Program-made: the position numbers and the translations under genes | Assembly: GCA_030248215.1 (NCBI GenBank) | Contig: JASANG010000546.1 | Span: 1 to 64,000 of the forward strand | Origin: Enoplolaimus lenunculus | Taxonomy: Eukaryota; Nematoda; Enoplea; Enoplida; Thoracostomopsidae | Direction: 5' to 3' | DNA: 64,000 nt | Notes under the pieces: generated by a model | The model's database searches: none | Seen by the model: only the letters and a program-made list of their open reading frames with translations | Told to the model about the DNA's origin: nothing | Shown here: piece after piece, positions 43,685 to 53,730 of the stretch | Numbering within the stretch: position 1 is the first letter of the stretch | Layout: each line of letters begins with the position of its first letter

Positions 43685-43960
43685 AACCGTCCAATCAGCG
43701 TGCACCGGTTGTGACGGTTGAATTCTTTTCATTGGCTCTTTGCAGCCGATTTCCGTAACCAATAGCATCGCGTTTCGCCGCGTCCTTTTCTCGCTGTTTT
43801 ATTGGCCCTTTGTAGCCGTATTACCATAGCCAATAGTATTGTCTCTGGCCGCGTCTGTTCTGAGTTTTTCATTGGCTGAAAACTCAAACCAATCACCTGA
43901 GGCCTGAGAGGGGGGTGTATAAGAGCAGTGCGCGGGCTGCATTTTCAGTTCAGTTCAGTT
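43685..43960 (+). promoter_or_regulatory. Outward-facing core promoter in right TIR
   Basis: Seven CCAAT/ATTGG boxes (43,690-43,895), then GTATAAG (43,917-43,923) and TCAGTT initiators starting at 43,945. The TATA here is TGTATAAG against TATATAAG on the left. Transcription would run towards the right tip at 44,166. Confidence 0.65.
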
Positions 43961-44139
43961 TTCAAAAATTTTTCAGTCGCGAGCTCGAGCCGCGGCAGCA
44001 AACCGGTTCTCTCCGGTGCACTGTATGGCGACACGGTGCACTTGGGAGAATTCGGGGCGCTGTATTAAAACGTACCGGACGGGGGTACCAAGGATGCGCT
44101 CAGAGCGCTACCGATTTTAGCAAAATTTATAAGCTATAG
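43915..44139 (+). CDS. Small TIR ORF, right arm (74 aa)
   Basis: Counterpart of the 70-codon ORF at 4,896-5,108. Most of the frame is conserved, including FFSRELEPRQQTGS. No known domain; coding status uncertain. Confidence 0.25.
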   Translation: MYKSSARAAFSVQFSFQKFFSRELEPRQQTGSLRCTVWRHGALGRIRGAVLKRTGRGYQGCAQSATDFSKIYKL

Positions 44140-44166
44140 GCCCAGTTGGGACCATGTAGTTTCACA

Positions 44167-45129
44167 GAGGGCGTGTGAGTAAAATCTCTAAAAATTCAAA
44201 GTTCCTTGTAGTTGGCGACAACACAGGACCTCAACTTTATTTGGTTTTAACTTTTGGAAATTCGTATACCGTGCTAAAATCTAAAAGTCACCCAACTGGT
44301 AAAGGATAACCCGACTGGGGTCGAGCTGTGCAATTGTCAACCGCGACGGGAAGGCCACAGCAGCCTAGTGCTAAGCACTTGGGACATGTCAACCAAAAGA
44401 GCCAAGCCCCGGTCACGCTAGAAAATTTGGTTTACCCCGTGACTTAAATGGTGCTTGCCGGGCCTTACTTAGGTTAGTAGTCAGAATTTTCCCCAGGTTG
44501 ACAATTGAACTGCTGGACGTGTGGCCCGTGTAGGTTTTGCAAATTCAAGGAAATTTTGAAGTGTAGGCTTTGCAAATTCCGGGAAACTCTAAACGAGACT
44601 TGGTTGTGTATCAGACGCGATCGGAGACATGCTTAGCCAGTGCTTAGGACAAAAGAATGGTCGTGGGACCCCAGGTATACTTCCCAGGGGTCCATGGTAC
44701 GGATGTGTGGCATTTCAGACCGCAACTTAAGTCACTATCCTATCGAGCCCTTCGTGCTACGCCCCTTGGAGGGATTCTCCGCCCATTTGTACATGCCAAT
44801 CAAGGGTGTCTTTTGGACTTAAGAACTCCTTGACCCACGTCGTCCAACTGCATTGGGGCTCGGTAGTTTATAACCTCAGCAACCGCGCCGACCTAAAACG
44901 CTCAGCTTTCTAAGGCCCGATATCCTAGCGGTAAGGTGGTTAGTCCACGTTCAGGTCGCTACAGGTACACGTTTAAACTTGCTAATTTCTGAAACCAGAA
45001 GATTCATGAATTTCTGTACTTTTAGCAATTATGTTTAACTATTCAAACTTATTCTTGCTATCAGCGCTCGGCGCAACTAACTCAACTCAAGTCAACGTTC
45101 AACTTTCGGTAACCTGAGGCATATCCCAA
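44167..45129. other. Non-coding flank between large unit and MITE
   Basis: No gene supported. It does not resemble the 102-bp repeat that flanks the left tip, and no target duplication is seen. Confidence 0.35.
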
Positions 45130-45132
45130 TTA

Positions 45133-45812
45133 TGCGGGGTTCACGTTACAACTGGGGCAGCCTGGAACACGTTTTGTCCCTATGACTATAGCTGGTAACA
45201 TTTTGTCTGACCGTTTATCCGCTATGAGATTCAAAAAATTTGAATTGTCTGCTATCCTGATGTGACATCTACTGTTTGTACTGCAATATCATATGATATT
45301 CCAAATATTGTCTGCGAGTATCATATGATATGTTTGAAAATGTCTGCAAAGTTGTGGTAAACTAGCTTGATTGTCCTGTAGAATGTCATATGATACTAAA
45401 ATTTCAAATTTGAATTATTTGTACTTAGGAATATATTTTGGGAAAAACTTAGCGAGAAACAGAAACGTAGAAGCTAATTCAACTTGCGAAATCATTTAAT
45501 GCTGCACTATCCGATTTTTTACTGTTTTATTTAGCGTGCACAAATTCCATTGTCCTGTATAAATATCATATGACATTTAGTAGAATTTTGGAATATCATA
45601 TGATATTCGCATAAATGTCCCGCAGTATCATATGACAAATGGTTATATGTATACGATGATCGCTTGACAACAGTGATTTGTAATCCAATGTCATATGACA
45701 TTCACATTTTGTCTACATAACCGCTATTCGAATCACAAAATTTTATGTTGACGTCGAATCAACTTGGACAAAACGTGTTCCAAGCTGCCCCACTTATAAC
45801 GTGAACGCCGCA
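45133..45812. mobile_element. 680-bp MITE with TTA target duplication
   Basis: TIRs of about 50 bp begin TGCGGGGTTCACGTT and end AACGTGAACGCCGCA, flanked by TTA (45,130-45,132 and 45,813-45,815), as in PIF/Harbinger-type (Tourist-like) elements. The interior is AT-rich and contains about seven palindromes of the TATCATATGATA type, spaced 40-130 bp. No ORF. The inner right 130 bp is repeated at 50,503-50,632 because it is included in the later duplication. Confidence 0.75.
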
Positions 45813-46325
45813 TTAAGGTATAACCATGTTTCTCATATCATACGTACTATGTGCTGCTACAATAAATCAAAACTTTACCTGGGTATGATTATTGCACCTG
45901 GAGCGCTATTTCGAACATCCTGGCCTTGAGCCATGGCTTTTAAAATATCTTGTGTGGATTTTCAAAGCATCAAATTACTAGGTTAAAAGCTATAACTTTT
46001 ACTAGCCTTGGTCTGAACTAGGGGTAAGATCAATAAAACCTAGAGGCTTGGATCGATCCGCCTTTTCTGTATAAGGGTCGCTGACCATATACTTTAAACT
46101 TCTTCAGGATCGCCTTTGGGTCACCCGTGACACCAGCCATCCTTAGAACAGCAACCAAAGACCACGTTCATCCAGAAACCCACGCCTTGGAATTATTAAG
46201 AGAAATTTTAGCAGGCGGCCCGTTTGATAAACTCGACCTTAACCCTGATTGCTACGGGTGCGAATTGCTTCTCCGCTAAATGCGTATCGTCAAGGGCTTA
46301 GGCGTAAGACGATATCGGAATTTTG

Positions 46326-46473
46326 TGACTCTCAAAACCCGATATCACGCCAGGGGGACCATCATCCTCTGGACACGTAGGCTTATAAGGTAGATCCACG
46401 GCCAAGGACACCCGTGAGGGATACCACTCGGATTCGTCCGCAGAGGTACCCGTTGATCGCAGCCGTAACACTT
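46326..46473 (+). repeat. Block shared with ORF a of the large unit
   Basis: About 90% identical to 25,032-24,886. The frame is kept apart from a TAA replacing a sense codon. Repeated at 51,146-51,293 in the second copy. Confidence 0.85.
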
Positions 46474-46710
46474 GGGGGCCACGCCGTGAGACATTCCATT
46501 TATAACGCTCATTAATATTAGCTGACTCATTTCGAACTTAACTCTGGGTCCCATTGACGGGCGATAGATTCTGTTTCGCAATAAGTTTCACATGCAATCA
46601 AATCTCTAAAGTGACTGTAGCTCCACCACTAACTGGACGCCTGTTACCATTTCTCAACAGTTTTGGTTTATTAATCTTATTTGTGCCTTATCTTGTCTAT
46701 TTACATTGGG

Positions 46711-46748
46711 GACCTCTCGCATAGCTTTAGGCAAAACTCCGAGAGGTC
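46711..46748 (+). promoter_or_regulatory. Conserved leader hairpin of element B
   Basis: GACCTCTCG pairs perfectly with CGAGAGGTC across a 20-base loop. It is present at 51,531-51,568 and, in the old inverted copy, at 40,728-40,764, where the loop has changed but both arms are intact. That pattern fits an RNA structure in the leader (packaging, dimerisation or translation). Function is inferred. Confidence 0.5.
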
Positions 46749-47178
46749 ACATTTCGCTCACCTACTCGTTACGTACTTGAAGCTAAGTACCTTTATCAAC
46801 TGGTGCTTAGTTTCCCTAGGTCTGTAACAGTGTATTGATCTCGTACGTACATACTGTGTTCTAATCGCGAGTTCGTTGAGTGTCCTTCGAATAGCCTAAA
46901 CCTAAGATAAATTCTTGCAATTAGTATCTGAACGCAACGTTTAAAAAGCCTCGTCGTGTGCATTAAGAATTTGCTAAGCGGTAAGTGTCCTTGGACGCCG
47001 TTTCCTCAAATTTAGTACACGGTTATCAACTTAACTAGCTCGCGATTCCTAGAGTGAAAATTATTTACGTAAGGCGCTCAATTAAAATTTGTATTGAAAA
47101 GACACCACTCACACTATCTAGGAACCCAACCTTCGACGGAAGGGTCGCACAAGAACACTGACATAACCCGGAGAACAG

Positions 47179-49008
47179 TTGCGGTCGACTGCGGTTCTGC
47201 GGCTAACCCACATTACAATTGAGTCTAAGGTTACATATTACAGCGTGCACCCTTCGATTGGGTGTATCGACAACAGGCTAAAACCGCAGCATAAGCCCAG
47301 CAGTAAAAGTAACAGCACAAGCCAAATACCCAGTTCTCGGACCTCCAATCAATTTTCCGGAGAGGGTGAATTTTCCTCGGGAATCCCCACCCGCGCAGCA
47401 CCTAGTGCTCCCCCTCATAACGGAAATTTGGAAAACGTGTGTGTTAAACTCGACGATGTCGGGAAGTACTTTTTCAGATCTAATGTCTTGGATGCTGAAA
47501 ATATACCAATTTTCACTGGTAAAAGTGACTCACGTTTCCCAAATTTCTTGGATTGGATTGAGTACTTCGAACAAGTGGCTCTGGCTTATCGATGGGATGA
47601 TACTGCTAAGCGTAGCGTACTTATCACGCGTTTGGATCGTCCCACACATTTCTTTTTCAAATCACTGGGATGTGATCAAATCGCCACCTGGGACGAGTTA
47701 GTAGAAGCATTATCCCAGCTACTTCTGACCGGGCGAGAATGTTCGGAGCAAATCGGAGAACTCAAGACAATGCAACAAAAGGATGAAGCGCCCATCCAGT
47801 ATGTAATCAGACTGATTAATGCTTTAAAGAGTGTAAACGGACTGAATGAAAAGAGTCGAGAAAGCTTACTGATAGAATTTTTCTTAGACGGTTTACGACC
47901 GGAATACCACTCCCGGTTGTAAAAAGACTATAGTTGCACTGGGGCATTAATTTCTGAAGCCAAACGGGCCGGCCGGATGTTGGTTTGTGACCGTGAAAAA
48001 GCCAAGACCGACACCACTAAGTTCTTTTTTCAAAACAAAGAGAATGAGACCAACGAAAATAACCTAGATGATAAAACTGACACCGTATCCCTTGGTGTTG
48101 TAGAACGGATAGTCCAAGCCTTAGGAAAGTCAAATAACGTTGAGGAAAACCCCCAACAAGCAAAGAAACAAAGGGCTAGAACAGTAGCAGCCGTTACCGC
48201 TCAGATCGATAACGGGCCTTCTCGCCCTCAAACACAGCTAACTAAGAACGAGTCCTCCTTGCCACCTCAATTTAGCATGGCCGGGTACCCATGTTATTCT
48301 TGCGGAGAAATAGGACATTTCGCTCGCCAATGCCCCAATAATGGGCCTCTGGCGGTTAAAATGCAGGAACAACATCCGCCCACAAACAATTACGGACAGC
48401 CCGCTAACCCAAACTGGGGACCAACCCATCCAAATAATTACACTGCAGCCAACAATTACCCGCCCCCACCTCAGAACTATGGGGGTAGGTATCGCAACCA
48501 AACTAACCAAATTGAGCCGGGGTATAATCATAACCCTGGCAACTGGCGTCGGGTTAACAATAATCCGCCGAACTATTATAGCAATCGTCCAAATAATGGA
48601 TATAACCCTCCGCAGGGTACTGGTTATCAATCCAATCGAAATTATGATCAATATAATCAGAACCGGTATTTTCAACGGCATTATGGAGTTGGGCGGGGTC
48701 AGGCCAACCCCAACGGACTTCAAGGGAATGGACCTCCCCAAGGTCGGCCAGCCTTTCGTGAGGGACACTCCCTATATATGAATAACAACCGGGGAAACCA
48801 GCATAACCAGTACCCTAGAAATGATCCCTATACGTATCGTCATAATTATCTAGGAAAATATGAAGCGAGTCACCCCGATACGCTTTCGTGGGATCCTGTT
48901 GACGCGTATATTGTGTGCCCGCCGCGTGGAAAATTGACACAACCATTTCCAAGTACGGTTTTGAAAAACGCTTCAAGAAGGAAATTGAATTTGAAAAAAT
49001 TGGTCTAG
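47179..49008 (+). CDS. Retroelement B gag, first copy, truncated
   Basis: One frame with a TAA (47,920-47,922). The first part has a Ser-rich N-terminus, then a Gypsy capsid (FTGKSDSRFPNFLDWIEYFE, LDRPTHFFFKSLG, ESLLIEFFLDGLRPEYHSRL). After the TAA the same frame continues (KDYSCTGALISEAKRAGRM) into a Glu/Asn-rich linker, a zinc knuckle CYSCGEIGHFARQC (48,292-48,333) and a long Asn/Tyr/Pro/Gln-rich region of about 160 residues (to about 48,840). From 48,911 the frame reads into the inserted TIR element, so the last 32 codons are foreign. The apparent start at 47,179 is not an ATG; a true start is not identified. Confidence 0.75.
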
Positions 49009-50484
49009 TGGGAAATTGAGGCAATTTACAAACCGTACTAGTAAATTGAAATGATATTTTGAGTGTCAATTTCCCAATAGGGAATTTAAATAGGACAGCA
49101 GTAGGAAATTGAGACATTTTTAAAACTTAAATAGGAAATTGATAAGCTAAATTTACTGTCGAAAAGGAAATTGAAAAGTCACCGAAACTGCAGTGGGAAA
49201 TGGGCACCCAAATTTCAGTTTCGATTTCCCTCACGGTAGTTGCAAATCAGCAGGGCAGTGGGAAATTGAAAAAATCATAAAAGCGGAAACACTGCGGTAG
49301 GTACATGACCTTTGACCTAATCGATGCAATACTTCGCTTTTGTTTACGCTTTGCGGTAACGTCATTGCTGCTATTTTCAACAAAAGTCCGCAATATGTTT
49401 TACAGATAAGTTTGCTTATTAAGCTTATGCGTTTGCCGAAACCATCGGCATTCTATTGTACTGATACATGCCGAACATAAAAGGTTAAGGCTATGCTTAT
49501 GTTCACGCTTAACCAAATTTGATTCTCGTCATACCGATGACCCTGAACAATGCGTACATTAATCTGAACTGTAAACCTTGGCCCGAACTTCACAGTATAT
49601 GTGTTGTACGGTTAATGCGTCGCTTTGGTTCATTGTGTACTGTAATAAAGAAAAATGAACCTGTATGCGTTAAGTGCGGCAGCATATACAGTATGAACTG
49701 TTTGTTAGTTTAAATTTGAATTTTAACCTTCGTTATAATAGCGTGCTTTTGGAGTAGCAAAAAGTGTCATTTTGTTTACCAGCTCTACAAGAAACAGTTT
49801 ACATTGCAATCATAAAAAGTTCGGTGTATTTTCAGTTTGCCCCATATGCCTAACACTTCCATTTCAACTTAGGAGGCCCATCACATTCAATTTCTACTTT
49901 CAATTTCAATCGCACAATTTCAAACTTGCGACTTGGGCGGCCCATAAAACATTTCTAGAAACTCTCCAAAATTTCAACTTAGGAGACCCATCACATTCAA
50001 TTCCTACTTTCAATTTCAATCGCACAATTTCAACCTTGCGACTTGGGTGGCCCATCAAACATCATTTCTAGAAACTCTCATCCTGACCTTCAATTTGAAC
50101 TTTGAGTTGCAATATTTCAACCTTTTTGGGGACAATATCACAACTGAAATTGTAACCTGCAAATTCAATTTTCGATAACAGGGACAATATCGTTAAATTG
50201 GTAAACGTTATGCTTCTCTTTCAATTTCCACTTTGGTAATTGCAGTGTCAAAGCAAAGCGAAAATTGAATTTGGAAAATGGCGCAATTTCCAATTGCCCT
50301 TGTTTAAAAAATCGCTAGTGGTAAATTGAAGATCAAATAATGTTATCAATTAACTACTTGAGTTTAAAAAATCGATAGCTGTGGGAAATTGAAACAGTTT
50401 TGAAATTCAATTTCCTTTTTGAAGCGTTTTTCAAAACCGTACTTGGAAATGGTTGTGTCAATTTTCCACACGGCGGGCACACGA
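48911..50484. mobile_element. 1.57-kb TIR element, TA target duplication
   Basis: TIRs of about 85 bp (TTGTGTGCCCGCCGCGTGGA.. and its inverse) with about four mismatches, flanked by TA. The second gag copy preserves the empty site, GACGCGTATAAAG. The interior contains no transposase. The word GGAAATTGA (or its reverse) occurs some 15-20 times, mostly forward in the left half and reverse in the right. A 115-bp direct duplication lies at about 49,860-50,086. Tc1/mariner-type TA targeting is inferred; the element is non-autonomous. Confidence 0.8.
49860..50086 (+). repeat. ~115-bp direct duplication inside the TIR element
   Basis: TTTCAACTTAGGAG.CCCATC and the following 95 bp occur twice with about 95% identity. 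Confidence 0.85.
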
Positions 50485-50501
50485 TAAAATGGATGACACA
50501 T

Positions 50502-53500
50502 AATCCAATGTCATATGACATTCACATTTTGTCTACATAACCGCTATTCGAATCACAAAATTTTATGTTGACGTCGAATCAACTTGGACAAAACGTGTTC
50601 CAAGCTGCCCCACTTATAACGTGAACGCCGCATTAAGGTATAACCATGTTTCTCATATCATACGTACTATGTGCTGCTACAATAAATCAAAACTTTACCT
50701 GGGTATGATTATTGCACCTGGAGCGCTATTTCGAACATCCTGGCCTTGAGCCATGGCTTTTAAAATATCTTGTGTGGATTTTCAAAGCATCAAATTACTA
50801 GGTTAAAAGCTATAACTTTTACTAGCCTTGGTCTGAACTAGGGGTAAGATCAATAAAACCTAGAGGCTTGGATCGATCCGCCTTTTCTGTATAAGGGTCG
50901 CTGACCATATACTTTAAACTTCTTCAGGATCGCCTTTGGGTCACCCGTGACACAAGCCATCCTTAGAACAGCAACCAAAGACCACGTTCATCCAGAAACC
51001 CACGCCTTGGAATTATTAAGAGAAATTTTAGCAGGCGGCCCGTTTGATAAACTCGACCTTAACCCTGATTGCTACGGGTGCGAATTACTTCTCCGCTAAA
51101 CGCGTATCGTCAAGGGCTTAGGCGTAAGACGATATCGGAATTTTGTGACTCTCAAAACCCGATATCACGCCAGGGGGACCATCATCCTCTGGACACGTAG
51201 GCTTATAAGGTAGATCCACGGCCAAGGACACCCGTGAGGGATACCACTCGGATTCGTCCGCAGAGGTACCCGTTGATCGCAGCCGTAACACTTGGGGGCC
51301 ACGCCGTGAGACATTCGATTTATAACGCTCATTAATATTAGCTGACTCATTTCGAACTTAACTCTGGGTCCCATTGACGGGCGATAGATTCTGTTTCGCA
51401 ATAAGTTTCACATGCAATCAAATCTCTAAAGTGACTGTAGCTCCACCACTAACTGGACGCCTGTTACCATTTCTCAACAGTTTTGGTTTATTAATCTTAT
51501 TTGTGCCTTATCTTGTCTATTTACATTGGGGACCTCTCGCATAGCTTTAGGCAAAACTCCGAGAGGTCACATTTCGCTCACCTACTCGTTACGTACTTGA
51601 AGCTAAGTACCTTTATCAACTGGTGCTTAGTTTCCCTAGGTCTGTAACAGTGTATTGATCTCGTACGTACATACTGTGTTCTAATCGCGAGTTCGTTGAG
51701 TGTCCTTCGAATAGCCTAAACCTAAGATAAATTCTTGCAATTAGTATCTGAACGCAACGTTTAAAAAGCCTCGTCGTGTGCATTAAGAATTTGCTAAGCG
51801 GTAAGTGTCCTTGGACGCCGTTTCCTCGAATTTAGTACACGGTTATCAACTTAACTAGCTCGCGATTCCTAGAGTGAAAATTATTTACGTAAGGCGCTCA
51901 ATTAAAATTTGTATTGAAAAGACACCACTCACACTATCTAGGAACCCAACCTTCGACGGAAGGGTCGCACAAGAACACTGACATAACCCGGAGAACAGTT
52001 GCGGTCGACTGCGGTTCTGCGGCTAACCCACATTACAATTGAGTCTAAGGTTACATATTACAGCGTGCACCCTTCGATTGGGTGTATCGACAACAGGCTA
52101 AAACCGCAGCATTAGCCCAGCAGTAAAAGTAACAGCACAAGCCAAATACCCAGTTCTCGGACCTACAATCAATTTTCCGGAGAGGGTGAATTTTCCTCGG
52201 GAATCCCCACCCGCGCAGCACCTAGTGCTCCCCCTCATAACGAAAATTTGGAAAACGTGTGTGTTAAACTCGACGATGTCGGGAAGTACTTTTTCAGATC
52301 TAATGTCTTGGATGCTGAAAATATACCAATTTTCACTGGTAAAAGTTACTCACGTTTCCCAAATTTCTTGGATTGGACTGAGTACTTCGAACAAGTGGCT
52401 CTGGCTTATCGATGGGATGATACTGCTAAGCGTAGCGTACTTATCACGCGTTTGGATCGTCCCACACATTTCTTTTTCAAATCACTGGGATGTGATCAAA
52501 TCGCCACCTGGGACGAGTTAGTAGAAGCATTATCCCAGCTACTTCTGACCGGGCGAGAATGTTCGGAGCAAATCGGAGAACTCAAGACAATGCAACAAAA
52601 GGATGAAGCGCCCATCCAGTATGTAATCAGACTGATTAATGCTTTAAAGAGTGTAAACGGACTGAATGAAAAGAGTCGAGAAAGCTTACTGATAGAATTT
52701 TTCTTAGACGGTTTACGACCGGAATACCACTCCCGGTTGTAAAAAGACTATAGTTGCACTGGGGCATTAATTTCTGAAGCCAAACGGGCCGGCCGGATGT
52801 TGGCTTGTGACCGTGAAAAAGCCAAGACCGACACCACTAAGTTCTTTTTTCAAAACAAAGAGAATGAGACCAACGAAAATAACCTAGATGATAAAACTGA
52901 CACCGTATCCCTTGGTGTTGTAGAACGGATAGTCCAAGCCTTAGGAAAGTCAAATAACGTTGAGGAAAACCCCCAACAAGCAAAGAAACAAAGGGCTAGA
53001 ACAGTAGCAGCCGTTACCGCTCAGATCGATAACGGGCCTTCTCGCCCTCAAACACAGCTAACTAAGAACGAGTCCTCCTTGCCACCTCAATTTAGCATGG
53101 CCGGGTACCCATGTTATTCTTGCGGAGAAATAGGACATTTCGCCCGCCAATGCCCCAATAATGGGCCGCTGGCGGTTAAAATGCAGGAACAACATCCGCC
53201 CACAAACAATTACGGACAGCCCGCTAACCCAAACTGGGGACCAACCCATCCAAATAATTACACTGCAGCCAACAATTACCGGCCCCCACCTCAGAACTAT
53301 GGGGGTAGGTATCGCAACCAAACTAACCAAATTGAGCCGGGGTATAATCATAACCCTGGCAACTGGCGTCGGGTTAACAATAATCCGCCGAACTATTATA
53401 GCAATCGTCCAAATAATGGATATAACCCTCCGCAGGGTACTGGTTATCAATCCAATCGAAATTATGATCAATATAATCAGAACCGGTATTTTCAACGGCA

Positions 53501-53730
53501 TTATGGAGTTGGGCGGGGTCAGGCCAACCCCAACGGACTTCAAGGGAATGGACCTCCCCAAGGTCGGCCAGCCTTTCGTGAGGGACACTCCCTATATATG
53601 AATAACAACCGGGGAAACCAGCATAACCAGTACCCTAGAAATGATCCCTATACGTATCGTCATAATTATCTAGGAAAATATGAAGCGAGTCACCCCGATA
53701 CGCTTTCGTGGGATCCTGTTGACGCGTATA
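50502..53730 (+). repeat. Tandem segmental duplication, second copy
   Basis: Partner of 45,682-48,910. It starts about 17 bp after the right end of the TIR element and carries straight on into the rest of element B. Confidence 0.95.
52042..52742 (+). CDS. Retroelement B gag N-terminus and capsid, second copy
   Basis: Same frame as the first copy, with an additional TAG (52,113-52,115) where the first copy has AAG. The longest ATG-type stretch starts at 52,248 (ENVCVKLDDVGKYFFRSNVL). The capsid core is as in copy 1. It ends at TAA (52,740) after PEYHSRL; the frame then continues into the nucleocapsid part. Confidence 0.75.

Larger units (their letters stand above)
4869..44166. mobile_element. 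Giant (~39 kb) TIR-bounded unit
   Basis: The left end TGTGAAACTACATAGTCC and the reverse complement of the right end match, and homology continues inwards for about 2.9 kb on each side (roughly 80% by eye, better in the outer 300 bp). No clear target-site duplication flanks the tips. The interior holds a later Gypsy insertion, the NADAR-SGNH gene cluster, an internal TIR-like block and a decayed retroelement. I found no recognisable transposase or integrase outside the Gypsy copies, so the unit is non-autonomous, moved by an unrecognised enzyme, or a composite of several related elements. Confidence 0.65.
41200..44166 (-). repeat. Right long terminal inverted repeat
   Basis: The reverse complement runs parallel to 4,869-7,720: tip TGTGAAACTACATGGTCC, the GTGCACCGTGTCGCCATACA block, promoter, AACCTCCAAGACCCACCG, the array, and the CGTCAGCCAGCAGAATCTC end block. 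The homology is interrupted by small indels. Confidence 0.85.
45816..47178 (+). other. Retroelement B 5' region with captured coding fragments
   Basis: Upstream of gag. One frame is open from about 46,105 to 46,279 (TATKDHVHPETHALELLREI), ending in TAA. Another stretch, 46,326-46,509, shares DNA with ORF a of the large unit and is broken by TAA. LTR borders cannot be set because the 3' end of the element is outside the window. The stretch around 46,700-46,750 holds a conserved hairpin. Confidence 0.5.
45682..48910 (+). repeat. Tandem segmental duplication, first copy
   Basis: Nearly identical to 50,502-53,730 at a constant offset of 4,820 bp. It starts inside the MITE (TAATCCAATGTCATATGACA) and ends at GACGCGTATA, where a TIR element is inserted. 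The few differences include AAG here against TAG at 52,113. Confidence 0.95.

Noticed and set aside
44915..44990. tRNA-like stretch (CCTAGCGGTAAGGTGGTTAGT)
   Set aside because: It resembles an A box but has no matching acceptor stem, anticodon arm or B box.
48238..48768. 176-codon antisense ORF (also at 53,058-53,588)
   Set aside because: It is the shadow of the Asn/Tyr-rich gag region: AT-rich Asn codons read as Ile/Leu/Val on the other strand. Present in both copies only because of the duplication.
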